This document shows, one piece after another, positions 16,370 to 25,785 of a DNA stretch of 64,000 nucleotides. The notes beneath the pieces were generated by a model, which was not told the origin of the DNA, did not search any database, and was given only the letters and a program-made list of their open reading frames with translations. Source of the stretch: Rhodobacter sp. TJ_12 (GTDB taxonomy: Bacteria; Pseudomonadota; Alphaproteobacteria; Rhodobacterales; Rhodobacteraceae); assembly GCF_020023995.1 (NCBI RefSeq), contig NZ_NRRD01000003.1:1-64000 (forward strand). The letters run 5' to 3'. The position numbers were made by a program, and so were the translations under genes. Within the stretch, counting starts at the first letter, position 1, and every line of letters starts with the position of its first letter.

Positions 16370-18595
16370 TTAGGCGGCCGTCGCGCGCGCGCCATCGCCC
16401 CGCGACAGATCGAATTTCTCCACCGTCTGCTTAAGCTGCGTGCCTTCTGCGGCCAGCGCACGTCCCGAAGCGGCGGTCTGATCGGTCATATTCGCAATAT
16501 GCTGCGTGGTTTGATCAAGCTGCATCACCGCGCCGTTGATCTCGACGATGCCACGCGCCTGTTCTTCGGCCGAAGAGGCAATCTCGCCCATGCGCGCATG
16601 GATGTCGCGCACCGAGGTCAGAATATGATCCAACGCTTCGCCGGTGCGGCCCACCAATTTCACACCGCCCTGCACCTGCGTGGTGGAGGTGGTGATCAGA
16701 TCCGAGATTTCGCGCGCCGCATCCGAAGCCCGCTGCGCCAGCGCCCGCACCTCAGAGGCCACAACGGCAAAGCCCCGTCCGGCTTCCCCGGCCCGCGCGG
16801 CCTCGACCCCCGCGTTCAACGCAAGAAGATTGGTCTGGAAGGCGATTTCCTCGATCACATGGGTGATGCGCGAAATTGCTTCGGACGAGGTTTCGATCTC
16901 GGCCATCGCCGCGACCGCTTCTTTCACCACCGTAGCCCCGTTTTCGGCATTGTCGCGCGCGGTATCGGCCATCTGGCGCGCGCTGGAGGCCCCTTCGGCC
17001 GCCGAAGAAACCGAACTGGTCAGCTCATTCAGCGCGGCAGCGGTTTCTTCCAGCGCGGCGGCGTTTTGTTCGGTGTTGTGCGAAAGCTTGGTCGAGGCAT
17101 CGGCCAGACGCGCCGCCTCTTCATCGACCCGGATCGCGCTGTCATCGATATTCTGCATCGCCGCGCAAAGCTGTTCGAGCGCGGCATTGAAGTTTTGCCG
17201 CAACACATCGTATTCGCCCGGCAAAGGCGCGCTGATCCGCGCGCAGATATGCCCATCGGCGAGCGCCTGAAGCCCCTGCCCCAAAGCCTGCACGACCCGT
17301 TCTTGATCGGCCAGCCGCGCCTTGGCCTCGGCGGCCTGACGTTCGGCCTCTTCTTGCGCGGCCACTTCGCGCAGACGGCGGCGTTCTTGCATTTCCGCCG
17401 CGGCCTGTTCGCGCTCGGCCCGCGCGGCCTCTTCTTGGGCAAGGCGCGCAGCTTCGGCGGCTTTCAGCGCCGCTTCTTCCTCGGCCAAAGTGGCTTGCAT
17501 GCGGGCATTTTCTTCAAGGTTCGCCTTGAACACCTGAAGCGCTTGCGCCATCGCGCCGATCTCGTCGGTCCGGTGCAGCCCCTGCACCTCGACCGAGGTA
17601 TCGCCCTCGGCAATGGCACGGGTGGTTTTCGACATGCGCGAGATGCAATTGACGATGCGGCTGCCATAGCCCCACGCGAAAGCCAGCGCGAAAAGAAGTG
17701 CAAAAACAACCGACAGGCCCAGCATCTTCAGATCGCCCGCAATCATATCCGCGGCCATGTGGTTCGGTGCGGCAATCGCATAAATGCCCGCGATCTCGCC
17801 CGAGAAATCGGTCACCGCGATGGCGCGCCCGATATGCGCCTCGCCCGCGAAATCTTGCGTAAAATCGACCGAGCCGGTTTCGATCACCTGCGCGATTTGC
17901 GCCGCATCCAGCATCGGCGGGGCGCCCGTGGTTTCTGCCGTGCGCTTGACCCCATCAAGTGCTTCCCCGGTGGAGGCGGCCACCTCGGCACTGGGCACCA
18001 CGTAATATTCGTATTTCTTGCCGGTGTTTTCGGCCATCTCCCCCAAGAATTTCTGATCCATGTCGAAGCCCACCTCGACGGTGCCGACATGTTCCCCCTG
18101 CCAGCGCACTGCGGCGATGCCGCGCGCGCCCACACCCGCCACGCCACGTTCCAAGCCCGCGACCGAGGTTTGATCGCGGTTGGCATCCACCACGGTCTGG
18201 CGGAACGGGCTAAGGTCATCGCCACGTTTCGACAGCTTGTGCAGCCGGATCAGCGACGTCGCGGGCGGAATGTGAAATTGCATCTGCTTGAGCCCGGTCT
18301 GGGCTTTCAGATCGTCATAAGCCTGCGCCAAGATCGCCTCGATCGCCATGTCATCGCGCTTGGCGGCGGCTTCTTGCAACGCGGGAATACTGGCCAAGAC
18401 GCGCGCCATCGACAGCGCCTCGGTTTCCTTGTCAATCAGCGCAAGGCGCAGCGTCTCCGCGTTCACCGCGCGCTCGTTTTCATAGGCCGCATCAAGGGTT
18501 TGCTTGCCCACCACAACCATTCCGGCGGACATCAACAACACCCCGATCAAGGCAGCAACGACAGGTAAAAGTAGGATTTGTTTGCGGAGGGACAT
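16370..18595 (-). CDS. methyl-accepting chemotaxis protein
   Basis: A 741-residue chemoreceptor. A first membrane helix (about residues 8-29) and a second near residue 315 flank a periplasmic sensor of roughly 280 residues that resembles a double Cache domain: GLERGVAGVGARGIAAVRWQ and GTVEVGFDMD are typical of that class. HAMP follows (RMSKTTRAIAEGDTSVEV), then a long Glu/Ala-rich coiled coil with charged heptads and the signalling domain with the hairpin tip EIAFQTNLLALNAGVEAARAG. No C-terminal NWETF-type CheR tether is present. The start at 18595 gives a normal first membrane helix; upstream frame is unsupported. Ligand unknown. No other chemotaxis gene is nearby. Confidence 0.93.
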   Translation of the reverse strand: MSLRKQILLLPVVAALIGVLLMSAGMVVVGKQTLDAAYENERAVNAETLRLALIDKETEALSMARVLASIPALQEAAAKRDDMAIEAILAQAYDDLKAQTGLKQMQFHIPPATSLIRLHKLSKRGDDLSPFRQTVVDANRDQTSVAGLERGVAGVGARGIAAVRWQGEHVGTVEVGFDMDQKFLGEMAENTGKKYEYYVVPSAEVAASTGEALDGVKRTAETTGAPPMLDAAQIAQVIETGSVDFTQDFAGEAHIGRAIAVTDFSGEIAGIYAIAAPNHMAADMIAGDLKMLGLSVVFALLFALAFAWGYGSRIVNCISRMSKTTRAIAEGDTSVEVQGLHRTDEIGAMAQALQVFKANLEENARMQATLAEEEAALKAAEAARLAQEEAARAEREQAAAEMQERRRLREVAAQEEAERQAAEAKARLADQERVVQALGQGLQALADGHICARISAPLPGEYDVLRQNFNAALEQLCAAMQNIDDSAIRVDEEAARLADASTKLSHNTEQNAAALEETAAALNELTSSVSSAAEGASSARQMADTARDNAENGATVVKEAVAAMAEIETSSEAISRITHVIEEIAFQTNLLALNAGVEAARAGEAGRGFAVVASEVRALAQRASDAAREISDLITTSTTQVQGGVKLVGRTGEALDHILTSVRDIHARMGEIASSAEEQARGIVEINGAVMQLDQTTQHIANMTDQTAASGRALAAEGTQLKQTVEKFDLSRGDGARATAA

Positions 18596-18708
18596 ACCAA
18601 AACTCCCGAACTCGGACCCTCGGGACGCTAGGCAAACAAGCCTAAAAAGGCCTTTCGTCTTTTCCAAATGACAAGGCGAAAATGTGCAGCATTCGAGCAA
18701 AATACGGC

Positions 18709-18767
18709 GCGACCGCCCCCAAACGGGGACGGTCGCTGCGTTCTGGGGCCGCCCCGCAGGGCGGCCC
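18709..18767 (-). terminator. two stem-loops downstream of the aldehyde dehydrogenase gene
   Basis: Reading the minus strand away from the aldehyde dehydrogenase stop, a nine-base stem (GGGCCGCCC / GGGCGGCCC, loop of four, 18746-18767) is followed by a second stem (GCGACCG with four paired C:G positions, one bulge, 18709-18736) and a few bases later by TATTTT. The pair probably terminates the dehydrogenase transcript before the chemoreceptor gene. Confidence 0.55.
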
Positions 18768-18787
18768 GGCTGGGCCATGGGGAGGGA

Positions 18788-20314
18788 TCAGAAGAAGCCC
18801 AGCTTGTTCGGGTTGTAGCTGACCAGCATGTTCTTGGTTTGCTGGTAATGGTCGAGCATCATCTTGTGCGTTTCGCGCCCGATGCCCGATTGTTTGTAAC
18901 CGCCAAAAGCCGCATGCGCCGGATAGGCGTGGTAGTTGTTCACCCAGACGCGCCCGGCCTGAATATGGCGACCAAAGCGATAGCAGGTGTTGATATCGCG
19001 CGACCAGACACCAGCGCCAAGGCCATACATCGTGTCATTGGCGATATGCAGCGCTTCGTCTTCGTCTTTGAAGGTGGTCACCGACACGACCGGGCCAAAG
19101 ATTTCCTCTTGGAAGACCCGCATCTTATTGTGGCCCTTGAGGATCGTCGGCTGGATGTAGAAGCCATTCGACAGATCGCCATCAAGGCGTGCCGCATCGC
19201 CGCCGGTCAGCACTTCGGCCCCTTCTTCGCGGCCAATCTTGAGGTAAGACATGATCTTGTCTTGCTGCTCACGGCTGGCTTGCGCGCCGACCATGGTTTC
19301 CATCAAACGCGGATCGCCCTGTTTGATCGCCTTCACGCGTTCGATGCAGCGGGCGATGAACTCTTCATAGATGTCTTCTTGCACAAGCGCGCGGCTCGGG
19401 CAGGTGCAGACTTCGCCTTGGTTGAAGGCAAAAAGCACGAAGCCCTCGACCGCTTTATCCAAGAAGGCGTCGTCCTTCGCCATCACGTCAGAGAAGAAGA
19501 TATTGGGCGATTTGCCGCCCAGCTCCAACGTCACCGGGATCAGGTTCTCGGTCGCGTATTGCATGATCTTGCGGCCGGTCTCGGTGGAGCCGGTAAAGGC
19601 GATTTTCGCAATCCGGGTCGAGCGGGCCAGCGGCGCGCCGACATCGGGGCCCATGCCGTTGACAATGTTCAAAACGCCCGGCGGCAGCAGGTCTTTGATC
19701 ACATCGATCAGCACCATGATCGCAGCGGGCGTTTGCTCGGCCGGTTTGAGCACGATGCAGTTGCCCGCCGCCAGCGCCGGAGCGAGTTTCCATGCCGCCA
19801 TAAGGATCGAGAAGTTCCACGGGATGATCTGGCCCACGACACCCAGCGGCTCGTGATAGTGATAGGCGACCGTGTCGTTGTCGATTTCCGACATCGAGCC
19901 TTCTTGACCGCGCAGCACGCCCGCGAAATAGCGGAAATGGTCGACCGAAAGCGGAATATCCGCCGCCGTGGTTTCGCGGATCGGCTTGCCATTGTCCCAG
20001 GTTTCGGCAGCGGCAAGCAGATCGAGGTTTTCTTCAAGTCGGTCGGCAATTTGCAACAGCACGTTCGAGCGATGCGCCGCCGAGGTCGTGCCCCACGCTT
20101 CGCGCGCCGCATGGGCTGCATCCAGCGCCAGCTCCACATCCGCCGCGCCCGAACGCGCCACTTCACAGACTTTCTCGCCGGTGATCGGCGTGATGTTGTC
20201 GAAATATTGCCCGCCCACCGGTGGCATCCATTGGCCGCCGATGAAGTTTTCGTAGCGCGCCTTGAAAGGCGACACCATCACCCCGTTGAATTCATGCGGC
20301 ATGTCGTTGGCCAT
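18788..20314 (-). CDS. NAD-dependent aldehyde dehydrogenase, ExaC/AcoD type
   Basis: A 508-residue aldehyde dehydrogenase. The catalytic cysteine is in [13 protein letters not shown] (Cys303), the general base in LELGGKSPN (Glu264), and the cofactor loop is [11 protein letters not shown]. The conserved C-terminal [20 protein letters not shown] and terminal LGFF are close to Pseudomonas ExaC and acetoin-pathway AcoD enzymes, which oxidise acetaldehyde and other short aldehydes to acids. An AGGGAGGA ribosome binding site stands seven bases before the ATG at 20314. A GAF-Fis regulator lies 0.8 kb away; similar regulators accompany this enzyme class in other genomes, so control by it is likely but inferred. 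Exact substrate unknown. Confidence 0.93.
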   Translation of the reverse strand: MANDMPHEFNGVMVSPFKARYENFIGGQWMPPVGGQYFDNITPITGEKVCEVARSGAADVELALDAAHAAREAWGTTSAAHRSNVLLQIADRLEENLDLLAAAETWDNGKPIRETTAADIPLSVDHFRYFAGVLRGQEGSMSEIDNDTVAYHYHEPLGVVGQIIPWNFSILMAAWKLAPALAAGNCIVLKPAEQTPAAIMVLIDVIKDLLPPGVLNIVNGMGPDVGAPLARSTRIAKIAFTGSTETGRKIMQYATENLIPVTLELGGKSPNIFFSDVMAKDDAFLDKAVEGFVLFAFNQGEVCTCPSRALVQEDIYEEFIARCIERVKAIKQGDPRLMETMVGAQASREQQDKIMSYLKIGREEGAEVLTGGDAARLDGDLSNGFYIQPTILKGHNKMRVFQEEIFGPVVSVTTFKDEDEALHIANDTMYGLGAGVWSRDINTCYRFGRHIQAGRVWVNNYHAYPAHAAFGGYKQSGIGRETHKMMLDHYQQTKNMLVSYNPNKLGFF

Positions 20315-20665
20315 CGTTTTCCTCCCTGATGGTCTGAGGCTCCTCCCAGAGCCGGTCGATGATCCAAGACTGCGACAACTTGCACCCATTGCATAGCCGG
20401 TTTGCCGTGCGGTTCTGCCTCATCTGTTTCAGGGGCGAGACAGGTGCAGGTGCAGCATCCGCTTTTCGGTAAATGTGGCAGGGTGTCGCAGGCAGCACAG
20501 CGCGCGATCTGGTTGCATGGGCCGGGCATCTGCGCTCCTGTGGGCGCACGGGGAATCACATATGCCAAAGGCACAAAGGAAACGCATGCCCCGATCCTGT
20601 CCCCCACCCCTTGCCACAGCCGCCCTTGCGATCGCCACCCGTCCGATGACCGCGCGGCCCGCGCC
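20315..20665. other. 351-base intergenic region upstream of the aldehyde dehydrogenase
   Basis: This region holds the divergent starts of the aldehyde dehydrogenase (minus) and the DUF1284 gene (plus). A strong ribosome binding site for the dehydrogenase is evident. I searched both strands by eye for a sigma-54 pattern (GG and GC at the -24 and -12 spacing) and found only near misses with wrong spacing. The frame of the DUF1284 gene stays open through most of the region but shows no family similarity there. No RNA gene seen. Confidence 0.5.
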
Positions 20666-21091
20666 ATGACGATCCGTCTTAGACCGCATCACCTTTTGTG
20701 CATGCTGAGCTACGCGGGCACCGGCTATACGCCCGCCTTCACGGTCAATATGTCAGCGATCGTGCCGCGCCTTGGGGCGGGCGAAGAGATCGAGATCGTG
20801 ACCGGCCCCGATGACATCTGCGCGCCGCTGCTGTGCGAACGCACGCCGCATTGCCATGGGGACAGCGTCACCGCGCGCGATGCCGCGGCGGCGCGTGACG
20901 TTGGCGCGCTTTTGGGACTTGAGATTGCACCGGGGGCGAAACTGCATTTGACGGCCGCACGTATCGCCGCGCTGCGCGCCGCCTTTGCCGCCGACACGAT
21001 CCGCGCCGCCTGCCGCAATTGCCAATGGGACCGGCTATGCCGCGATGTGGCAGCCGCAGGCTTTGCCAATACGCCGTTGCACCCCGCGTGA
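20666..21091 (+). CDS. DUF1284 domain protein, possible iron-sulfur protein
   Basis: A 141-residue protein that begins MTIRLRPHHLLCMLSYAGTG, the conserved start of the DUF1284 family. Cysteines are at the HHLLC position, in ICAPLLCE and PHCHG, and in a C-terminal CRNCQWDRLC cluster; the family has been suggested to bind an iron-sulfur cluster, and this pattern is compatible. Function unknown. The ATG at 20666 is chosen from the family start; no strong ribosome binding site precedes it. It converges on the GAF-Fis regulator gene with about 50 bases between stops. Confidence 0.8.
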   Translation: MTIRLRPHHLLCMLSYAGTGYTPAFTVNMSAIVPRLGAGEEIEIVTGPDDICAPLLCERTPHCHGDSVTARDAAAARDVGALLGLEIAPGAKLHLTAARIAALRAAFAADTIRAACRNCQWDRLCRDVAAAGFANTPLHPA

Positions 21092-21139
21092 GCCCTTTGG
21101 CCGCTCGCGGAGGGAACGCGCGGCCCTGCCCAAGGGGCC

Positions 21140-22117
21140 TTAAACGCCGAGCCCGAGCGCCTTTGCCTTGCGGTAAAAGGTGGCGCGGCCAATACCCAGA
21201 TCGCGCGCCGCGGCCGAGACATTGCCGCCCGAGCGCGCCAAAGCGCGCGCCATCTCTGCCCGTTGTGCCTCGGCCAGCGCGCCCTGGCCGGGCTCGGGCC
21301 GGGTGCCAAACAGATCATTGGCGGGCAAACGCCCGATCTGCGCCGCCTCCAGCCCCAATTGCTTGCGCGCCGCGCGCGTCGCGCCGATCACCAGATCATC
21401 GCGGTCGAGCGCCAAAAGCATCACACCCTGAGGTCCGTCTTCTGCGCCGCCCGCCGACAAGATCCGCGCGCCCTCGAACGAGGCGCGAAACAGATCCGCC
21501 TCGATCCGGCTGGCCGCATCTTGCACCGTCAGCCCGACAAGGCGGGCATAGCCCTCGGTCATGTCATCGCGCGCCGAGGATACATCGATCACGCCCGCCA
21601 ATTCCCCCTCGGCGCCAAAGACCGGCGCGCCCATACAGGTCAGCCCGGTATTGTTGGCGCGAAAATGCTGGTCGCGCCAAACCGTCACCGCGCGCCCCTC
21701 GGCCACGCAGGTGCCAATGCCATTCGTGCCCTCGCGCCCCTCGGACCAATCAGACCCGGGCGCAAGGTTCGATCCGTGAAACGCGGTGCGATCGCCCTCG
21801 CGCATCCGCTCATCCAAAACGAGCCCCTCGGCATCGGATAGAAAGACGGCACAGCCCGCCTCGCAGGCCGCGCGCGCCAGCCGATCCAGAACCGGCGCGG
21901 CCACGCGCACCAAAAGCCCCGAAGCTTCGCGGCGCTGCGCAACCTCGCGCGCACTCAGCCGATCGGCTGCTTCGATCCGCGCGGGATCGAGCTTGTGATG
22001 GATCATCGAGCGCCGCCACGACGCCGCAAAGCCCGCCTGCCCCGCCGCACGCGGCGAAGAGACAACAGATTGCACGATCTCGGCATGGTTGCGGCCCTGC
22101 GGCCCGGAATTGCGCAT
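21140..22117 (-). CDS. GAF domain regulator with Fis-type helix-turn-helix, lacking an AAA+ domain
   Basis: A 325-residue protein related to AcoR-type activators. Residues about 1-60 carry the SWRRSMIHHKLDP-type N-terminal segment, about 70-200 a GAF sensor (EGREGTNGIGTCVAEGRAV, GAPVFGAEGELAGVIDVS), and 280-325 a Fis-type helix-turn-helix (GGNVSAAARDLGIGRATFYRKAK). The central sigma-54-interacting AAA+ domain of about 240 residues, with GESGTGKE and GAFTGA motifs, is absent. The gene is otherwise intact with a GGGAGG ribosome binding site, so it probably acts as a DNA-binding regulator rather than a sigma-54 activator. The nearby ExaC-like aldehyde dehydrogenase is its likely target by analogy with AcoR. 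Confidence 0.85.
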   Translation of the reverse strand: MRNSGPQGRNHAEIVQSVVSSPRAAGQAGFAASWRRSMIHHKLDPARIEAADRLSAREVAQRREASGLLVRVAAPVLDRLARAACEAGCAVFLSDAEGLVLDERMREGDRTAFHGSNLAPGSDWSEGREGTNGIGTCVAEGRAVTVWRDQHFRANNTGLTCMGAPVFGAEGELAGVIDVSSARDDMTEGYARLVGLTVQDAASRIEADLFRASFEGARILSAGGAEDGPQGVMLLALDRDDLVIGATRAARKQLGLEAAQIGRLPANDLFGTRPEPGQGALAEAQRAEMARALARSGGNVSAAARDLGIGRATFYRKAKALGLGV

Positions 22118-22214
22118 CGGAAAGCCTCCCCTCTTTTCGGTGCGACGAAAAAACAGGATAGGCGGAATTCATGTTAGCGCAAGAGGCGCGGCAGGCCGAT
22201 GCCTTGACCCAGGG

Positions 22215-22970
22215 TCAGCTTTCGTCTTCGGGATCGGCACCATCTTCATGGCGCTTGCCGCGAAAGCCTGTCGCCACAACGAATTTTTCTGAACTGTCTT
22301 TTCGGGACGCAGGCGGTTTCACATTCACCACCTTCTCGAAATTCTTTTTCAAAACGGTCATCAGACCCTGTTCGGCGCCGCCGGCCAGCACTTTGGCGAC
22401 AAAGGTGCCGCCCTCTTCCAGCACGTCAAAAGCGAAATAGGCGGCATGTTCACACAGCGTGATGATGCGCAAATGGTCGACCTGCTGGTTGCCCGAGGCA
22501 GAGGCGGCCATATCCGACATCACCACATCGGCACGGCCCCCCAGCCAAGTTTTGACCTTTTCATCGGCATCGTCTTCCAGAAAGTCGAGCTGATGGATTT
22601 CGGCGCCCGCAATCGCATCGACCTCTTGCAAATCGACGCCCAGAACGGTGCCGCGCTTCTTGCCCGATTTCTCACCCAAGGCATTGACGCGTTTTACCGC
22701 GACCTGACACCAGCCCCCCGGCGCACAGCCAAGATCCACCACCCGCGCCCCGGGCACCAAGAAGCGGTATTTGTCATCAAGCTCCAAAATCTTGAACGCC
22801 GCGCGGCCGCGATAGCCCTCTTTCTTGGCGCGCTGCACATAGGGGTCGTTCAACTGGCGTTCCAACCAAAGCGTCGAGGACAGTTTGCGCCCTTTGGCGG
22901 TTTTCACCCGCACCCGCAGATCGCGTTGCCCACGCCCCGAGGTGTTCTTGCCGGTCGGAGTTTTCGTCAT
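22215..22970 (-). CDS. rlmE: 23S rRNA (uridine-2552 2'-O)-methyltransferase
   Basis: A 251-residue FtsJ/RlmE-type enzyme that methylates U2552 in the A-loop of 23S rRNA. The core has [15 protein letters not shown], the SAM-binding [23 protein letters not shown] and VAKVLAGG segments, and EKFVVATGF; the K-D-K-E catalytic tetrad can be placed in these motifs. A basic N-terminal extension of about 40 residues precedes the domain, as in related Alphaproteobacteria. Its start overlaps the ppx/gppA stop by ATGA, so both are translated from one mRNA. Confidence 0.95.
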   Translation of the reverse strand: MTKTPTGKNTSGRGQRDLRVRVKTAKGRKLSSTLWLERQLNDPYVQRAKKEGYRGRAAFKILELDDKYRFLVPGARVVDLGCAPGGWCQVAVKRVNALGEKSGKKRGTVLGVDLQEVDAIAGAEIHQLDFLEDDADEKVKTWLGGRADVVMSDMAASASGNQQVDHLRIITLCEHAAYFAFDVLEEGGTFVAKVLAGGAEQGLMTVLKKNFEKVVNVKPPASRKDSSEKFVVATGFRGKRHEDGADPEDES

Positions 22971-24097
22971 TTCATTTCCCCTGCGATCGGCTTCATTTCT
23001 TCAAGCACGCCATCTTCGGCCATTTGCGCATACAACAGCCCTTCGCGCAGCCCCCGATCGGCCACCGACATCCGATCCGTCGGCCACACCCGCATCAAGG
23101 CCTGCAAGATCGCCGCCCCCGACATGATCAGCGTATGCCGGTCACGCCCGATGCGCGGATCGGCGCGCCGCCCGTCGGGCCCGAGGTTGAGAAAGGACCG
23201 GATCACCGCGTCAATCTCGCCCGAGGTCATGGTGAGCCCGTCCACCCGGTTGCGGTCATAACGCTTCAGCCCCAGATGGCAAGCCGCGACCGTGGTCACG
23301 GTGCCCGACGTGCCGATGACCTGAAACCCCGCTTGCGGCGTGCCCGAGGCATAGGGCGCGAAATCGGCCAGCTTTTCTTCGAAGAACCAAGACATCAGCG
23401 CAAAGCGCGCCGCATCGTCTTCGACATCGCCGAATTGATCCTTAAGCGTGGCCACCCCAAGCGGCACCGAAATCCAATCCACCACCCGCGCCGAGGGGAT
23501 ATCGCATTCGGGCTGCGAAAAACCGCCCGAGAGCCGCATGATCGAGCGCGGACGGTCGCGCCATGGCACGCGGGAAATATCGATCCAGACAAGTTCGGTG
23601 GAGCCGCCGCCAATATCGACCACCAAAAGCTGTTCGGTCGCCGCATTGACAAGAGAGGCGCAGGAAATCACCGCCAGCCGTGCCTCTTCCTCGGGCGGGA
23701 TGATTTCCAGGGGCAGGTTGGTTTCGCGCCGCACATAGCGGATGAAATCGCGCGCATTGCCCGCGCGACGGCAGGCTTCGGTAGCCACCAAACGCATCCG
23801 TTTGACGCCATGGCTTTCGATTTTGCGGCGGCAGATTTGCAGTGCTTGCACGGTGCGCGCCATCGACGAACGCGAAAGGCGCCCAGAGGCTTCTAACCCT
23901 TGGCCGAGCTGGACAGCTTTCGAAAAGCTGTCGACCACCTGAAACTGATCGCCCTTCGGGCGGGCAATCAGCATCCGGCAACTGTTGGTGCCGAGGTCAA
24001 GCGCAGCATAAAGCTCGCCCGGCTCGGCGGGGGTGGGTGCAGCGCGTTCTACCGTTTTCGGGATCGCGCCCGCAGCCCGAGGACGCCTGGGCGCCAT
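22967..24097 (-). CDS. exopolyphosphatase/guanosine pentaphosphatase family protein
   Basis: A 376-residue Ppx/GppA protein of the short type, which has only the two actin-like ATPase-fold lobes and lacks the C-terminal HD-like domain of E. coli Ppx (about 510 residues). [13 protein letters not shown] and [13 protein letters not shown] are the two phosphate-binding loops. It hydrolyses polyphosphate or pppGpp; which one cannot be decided from sequence. A 30-residue basic, proline-rich tail precedes the fold. The ATG at 24097 is chosen because similarity begins soon after; a long upstream frame reads through GC-rich non-coding sequence. It overlaps rlmE. Confidence 0.92.
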   Translation of the reverse strand: MAPRRPRAAGAIPKTVERAAPTPAEPGELYAALDLGTNSCRMLIARPKGDQFQVVDSFSKAVQLGQGLEASGRLSRSSMARTVQALQICRRKIESHGVKRMRLVATEACRRAGNARDFIRYVRRETNLPLEIIPPEEEARLAVISCASLVNAATEQLLVVDIGGGSTELVWIDISRVPWRDRPRSIMRLSGGFSQPECDIPSARVVDWISVPLGVATLKDQFGDVEDDAARFALMSWFFEEKLADFAPYASGTPQAGFQVIGTSGTVTTVAACHLGLKRYDRNRVDGLTMTSGEIDAVIRSFLNLGPDGRRADPRIGRDRHTLIMSGAAILQALMRVWPTDRMSVADRGLREGLLYAQMAEDGVLEEMKPIAGEMK

Positions 24098-24557
24098 CGT
24101 CACGCCCTCCGATTTCAAGTTACCCCCTAGGTAGCGCGCGGGGAGACAGGGATCAAGCGCGCAGGTGACGAATTGGTGACGACGATCACAGGTCCGGTTC
24201 GGCACAGCACTCGCCCCGCAAAAGCGAACCGATCCGACGCCACATCGCCCCGCCGCGCGCCGCGACGGGACATGTGGCCACGTCCCGCGCCAAGCGCGGC
24301 GCGGGCCCTGGGCCCCAGACCCCAGCAAAAGAACGGCCAAGCGGGGCGTGCCCGCCCCCCCAAAAAGGCCGAAAAATGCTTGACGCAAAGGGCAAGTGAG
24401 CGCGGCTCATCATCTTCATGCAGGATTCGAGCTTGCGCATTCGTGCCACAGCGGGCGAAGGAAACGGGCCAGTGTCGCCAACCTTGCGAAAGGTGTCGAA
24501 ATCCGTCTTCGGCGGCGTCGCTTTGACACGTAATGGTGGATCAAGAGGGAATCACTC
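24098..24557. other. 460-base intergenic region between ppx/gppA and the one-carbon module
   Basis: This is the longest gene-free interval of the first half. It contains a stem CGGGAC / GTCCCG around 24267-24291 and a small hairpin ACCTT-GCGA-AAGGT near 24481. A TTGACG at 24380-24385 is a possible -35 hexamer for the plus-strand genes, without a convincing -10. I see no SAM-II, SAM/SAH or cobalamin riboswitch core and no tRNA, although such a leader might be expected in front of a methionine-cycle operon. Confidence 0.45.
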
Positions 24558-24881
24558 ATGGCTGACATCACCATCGTCTTCTGGCGCGACATACCCGCGC
24601 AGATCATTGCCGGCTCTGGCCGTAGGGGCGTGAAAAAACCGCTCCCCGAACGGTTCGAACAGGCGATTGATCGCTGCGCGATGAAGGTGGGCGCGAAAGA
24701 CAGCGATGCCTATCTTGCGGAATGGCGCAAGGTGATGATCGGCACCCGCGACGGCTCGGATGCAGAAGCAGCCGAAGCCGAACTGGCGCGGGTTCTCTCC
24801 GATTACGATGCCGCGGCTTTGGCGCGGTTGATTGCCAACGACGGCTGGGACAACGCCCCCCCACCCAGCGCGCCAAACTGA
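24558..24881 (+). CDS. 'virulence factor' family protein (PF13769-like)
   Basis: A 107-residue soluble protein that starts MADITIVFWRDIPAQIIAGS and contains ERFEQAIDRCAMKVGAKDSD and AYLAEWRK, a well-conserved small family named 'virulence factor' in databases, although the name says nothing about function here. An AGAGGGA ribosome binding site precedes the ATG by seven bases. It is followed after eleven bases by metF and then by a methyl-THF:corrinoid methyltransferase, an order that recurs in Rhodobacteraceae. It is therefore probably an accessory protein of one-carbon or methionine metabolism; the precise job is unknown. Confidence 0.85.
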   Translation: MADITIVFWRDIPAQIIAGSGRRGVKKPLPERFEQAIDRCAMKVGAKDSDAYLAEWRKVMIGTRDGSDAEAAEAELARVLSDYDAAALARLIANDGWDNAPPPSAPN

Positions 24882-24892
24882 CGGAGAAAGAC

Positions 24893-25783
24893 ATGGCCCT
24901 TCTGAACTTCCGCCGCGAGACTGTTGCGCCGACCGATCGCCCCCTGCCCGCCTTTCTCGACGGGTTCTCGATGGAGGTGATGCCGCGCACCGCTGCCAAG
25001 ATCCCCGATTTCCGCGAGCTTCTGCCCGCGGGCACGCGCGTCTATGTGGCCCATATCGAAGGCACGCCGATCGAAGAAATGGTCGCCACTGTGAAGCGGC
25101 TGCGCGACGAGGGCTTTGAGCCGATGCCGCATTTCCCGGCCCGCATCATGCGCGACGCGCTGCAATTGCGTGACTGGGTCGCGCGCTACAAGGGCGAAGC
25201 GGGCGTGAAACAGGCGCTGCTTTTGGGCGGCGGGCCGACCACGCCGCTGGGCAACCTTGATAATGCGATGCAACTGGTCGAAACCGGCGCGTTCGCGGGC
25301 TTTGAGCGGCTCCATTTCGCGGGCCACCCCGAAGGCAGCCGCGACATCGACCCCAAAGGCGGCGATAAGATGGTGATGCAGGCGCTGCATATGAAACAGC
25401 GCTTTGCCGATACCACCGATGCCGATTGCGCCATCGTCACCCAATTCGCCTTTGAAGCCGGTCCAATGATCGCTTGGGTGAACCGCCTGGCCGAAGAAGG
25501 CATCACCATGCCGGTGCATATCGGCATCGCGGGCCCGGCCAAACTGCAAACGCTGATCAAATATGCCATTGCTTGCGGGGTTGGCCCCTCGCTCAAAGTG
25601 CTGCAAAAACGCGCCAAGGATGTGACCAAGCTTCTGGCGCCGCTGGAACCGACGGAATTGTTGAAAGAATTGGCCCGGCACAAGGCCGCCAATCCCGCCT
25701 TCGGGATCGAGGCCGTGCATTTCTTCCCGCTGGGCGGTATCAAAACAAACGCGACTTGGATCGCGGAACAAGTGAAAGGCTGA
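24893..25783 (+). CDS. metF: methylenetetrahydrofolate reductase
   Basis: A 296-residue FAD-dependent TIM-barrel protein of the MetF family. Segments seen include SMEVMPRTAAKI near the N-terminus, ALLLGGGPTTPLG, GFERLHFAGHPEGSRDI and FAFEAGPMIAWVNRL, in the order of the family. The conserved glutamate of SMEVMP corresponds to the catalytic Glu28 of E. coli MetF. It reduces 5,10-methylene-THF to 5-methyl-THF. Similarity to classic MetF is moderate and the pattern is that of the variant found beside methyl-THF:corrinoid methyltransferases. AAAGA precedes the ATG; the downstream gene starts two bases after its stop, so the product is handed to that enzyme. Confidence 0.88.
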   Translation: MALLNFRRETVAPTDRPLPAFLDGFSMEVMPRTAAKIPDFRELLPAGTRVYVAHIEGTPIEEMVATVKRLRDEGFEPMPHFPARIMRDALQLRDWVARYKGEAGVKQALLLGGGPTTPLGNLDNAMQLVETGAFAGFERLHFAGHPEGSRDIDPKGGDKMVMQALHMKQRFADTTDADCAIVTQFAFEAGPMIAWVNRLAEEGITMPVHIGIAGPAKLQTLIKYAIACGVGPSLKVLQKRAKDVTKLLAPLEPTELLKELARHKAANPAFGIEAVHFFPLGGIKTNATWIAEQVKG

Positions 25784-25785
25784 CA

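Noticed and set aside
16316-18568. Long open frame on the plus strand opposite the chemoreceptor gene
   Set aside because: It is rich in Arg, His and Gly, has no recognisable motif and is explained by the high third-position GC of the real minus-strand gene.
20315-20665. Possible sigma-54 promoter for the aldehyde dehydrogenase
   Set aside because: GG and GC dinucleotides occur, but the spacing is off by one or two bases in each case.
24405-24440. tRNA-like T-loop string (GGATTCGAGC)
   Set aside because: No acceptor, D or anticodon stems can be drawn around it on either strand.
24098-24557. Possible SAM-II, SAM/SAH or cobalamin riboswitch before the one-carbon operon
   Set aside because: None of the conserved cores (for example the B12 box) is present; only short stems are seen.
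24418-24633. 71-codon frame starting in the gap before the 'virulence factor' gene
   Set aside because: No ribosome binding site; it overlaps the conserved gene in another frame.
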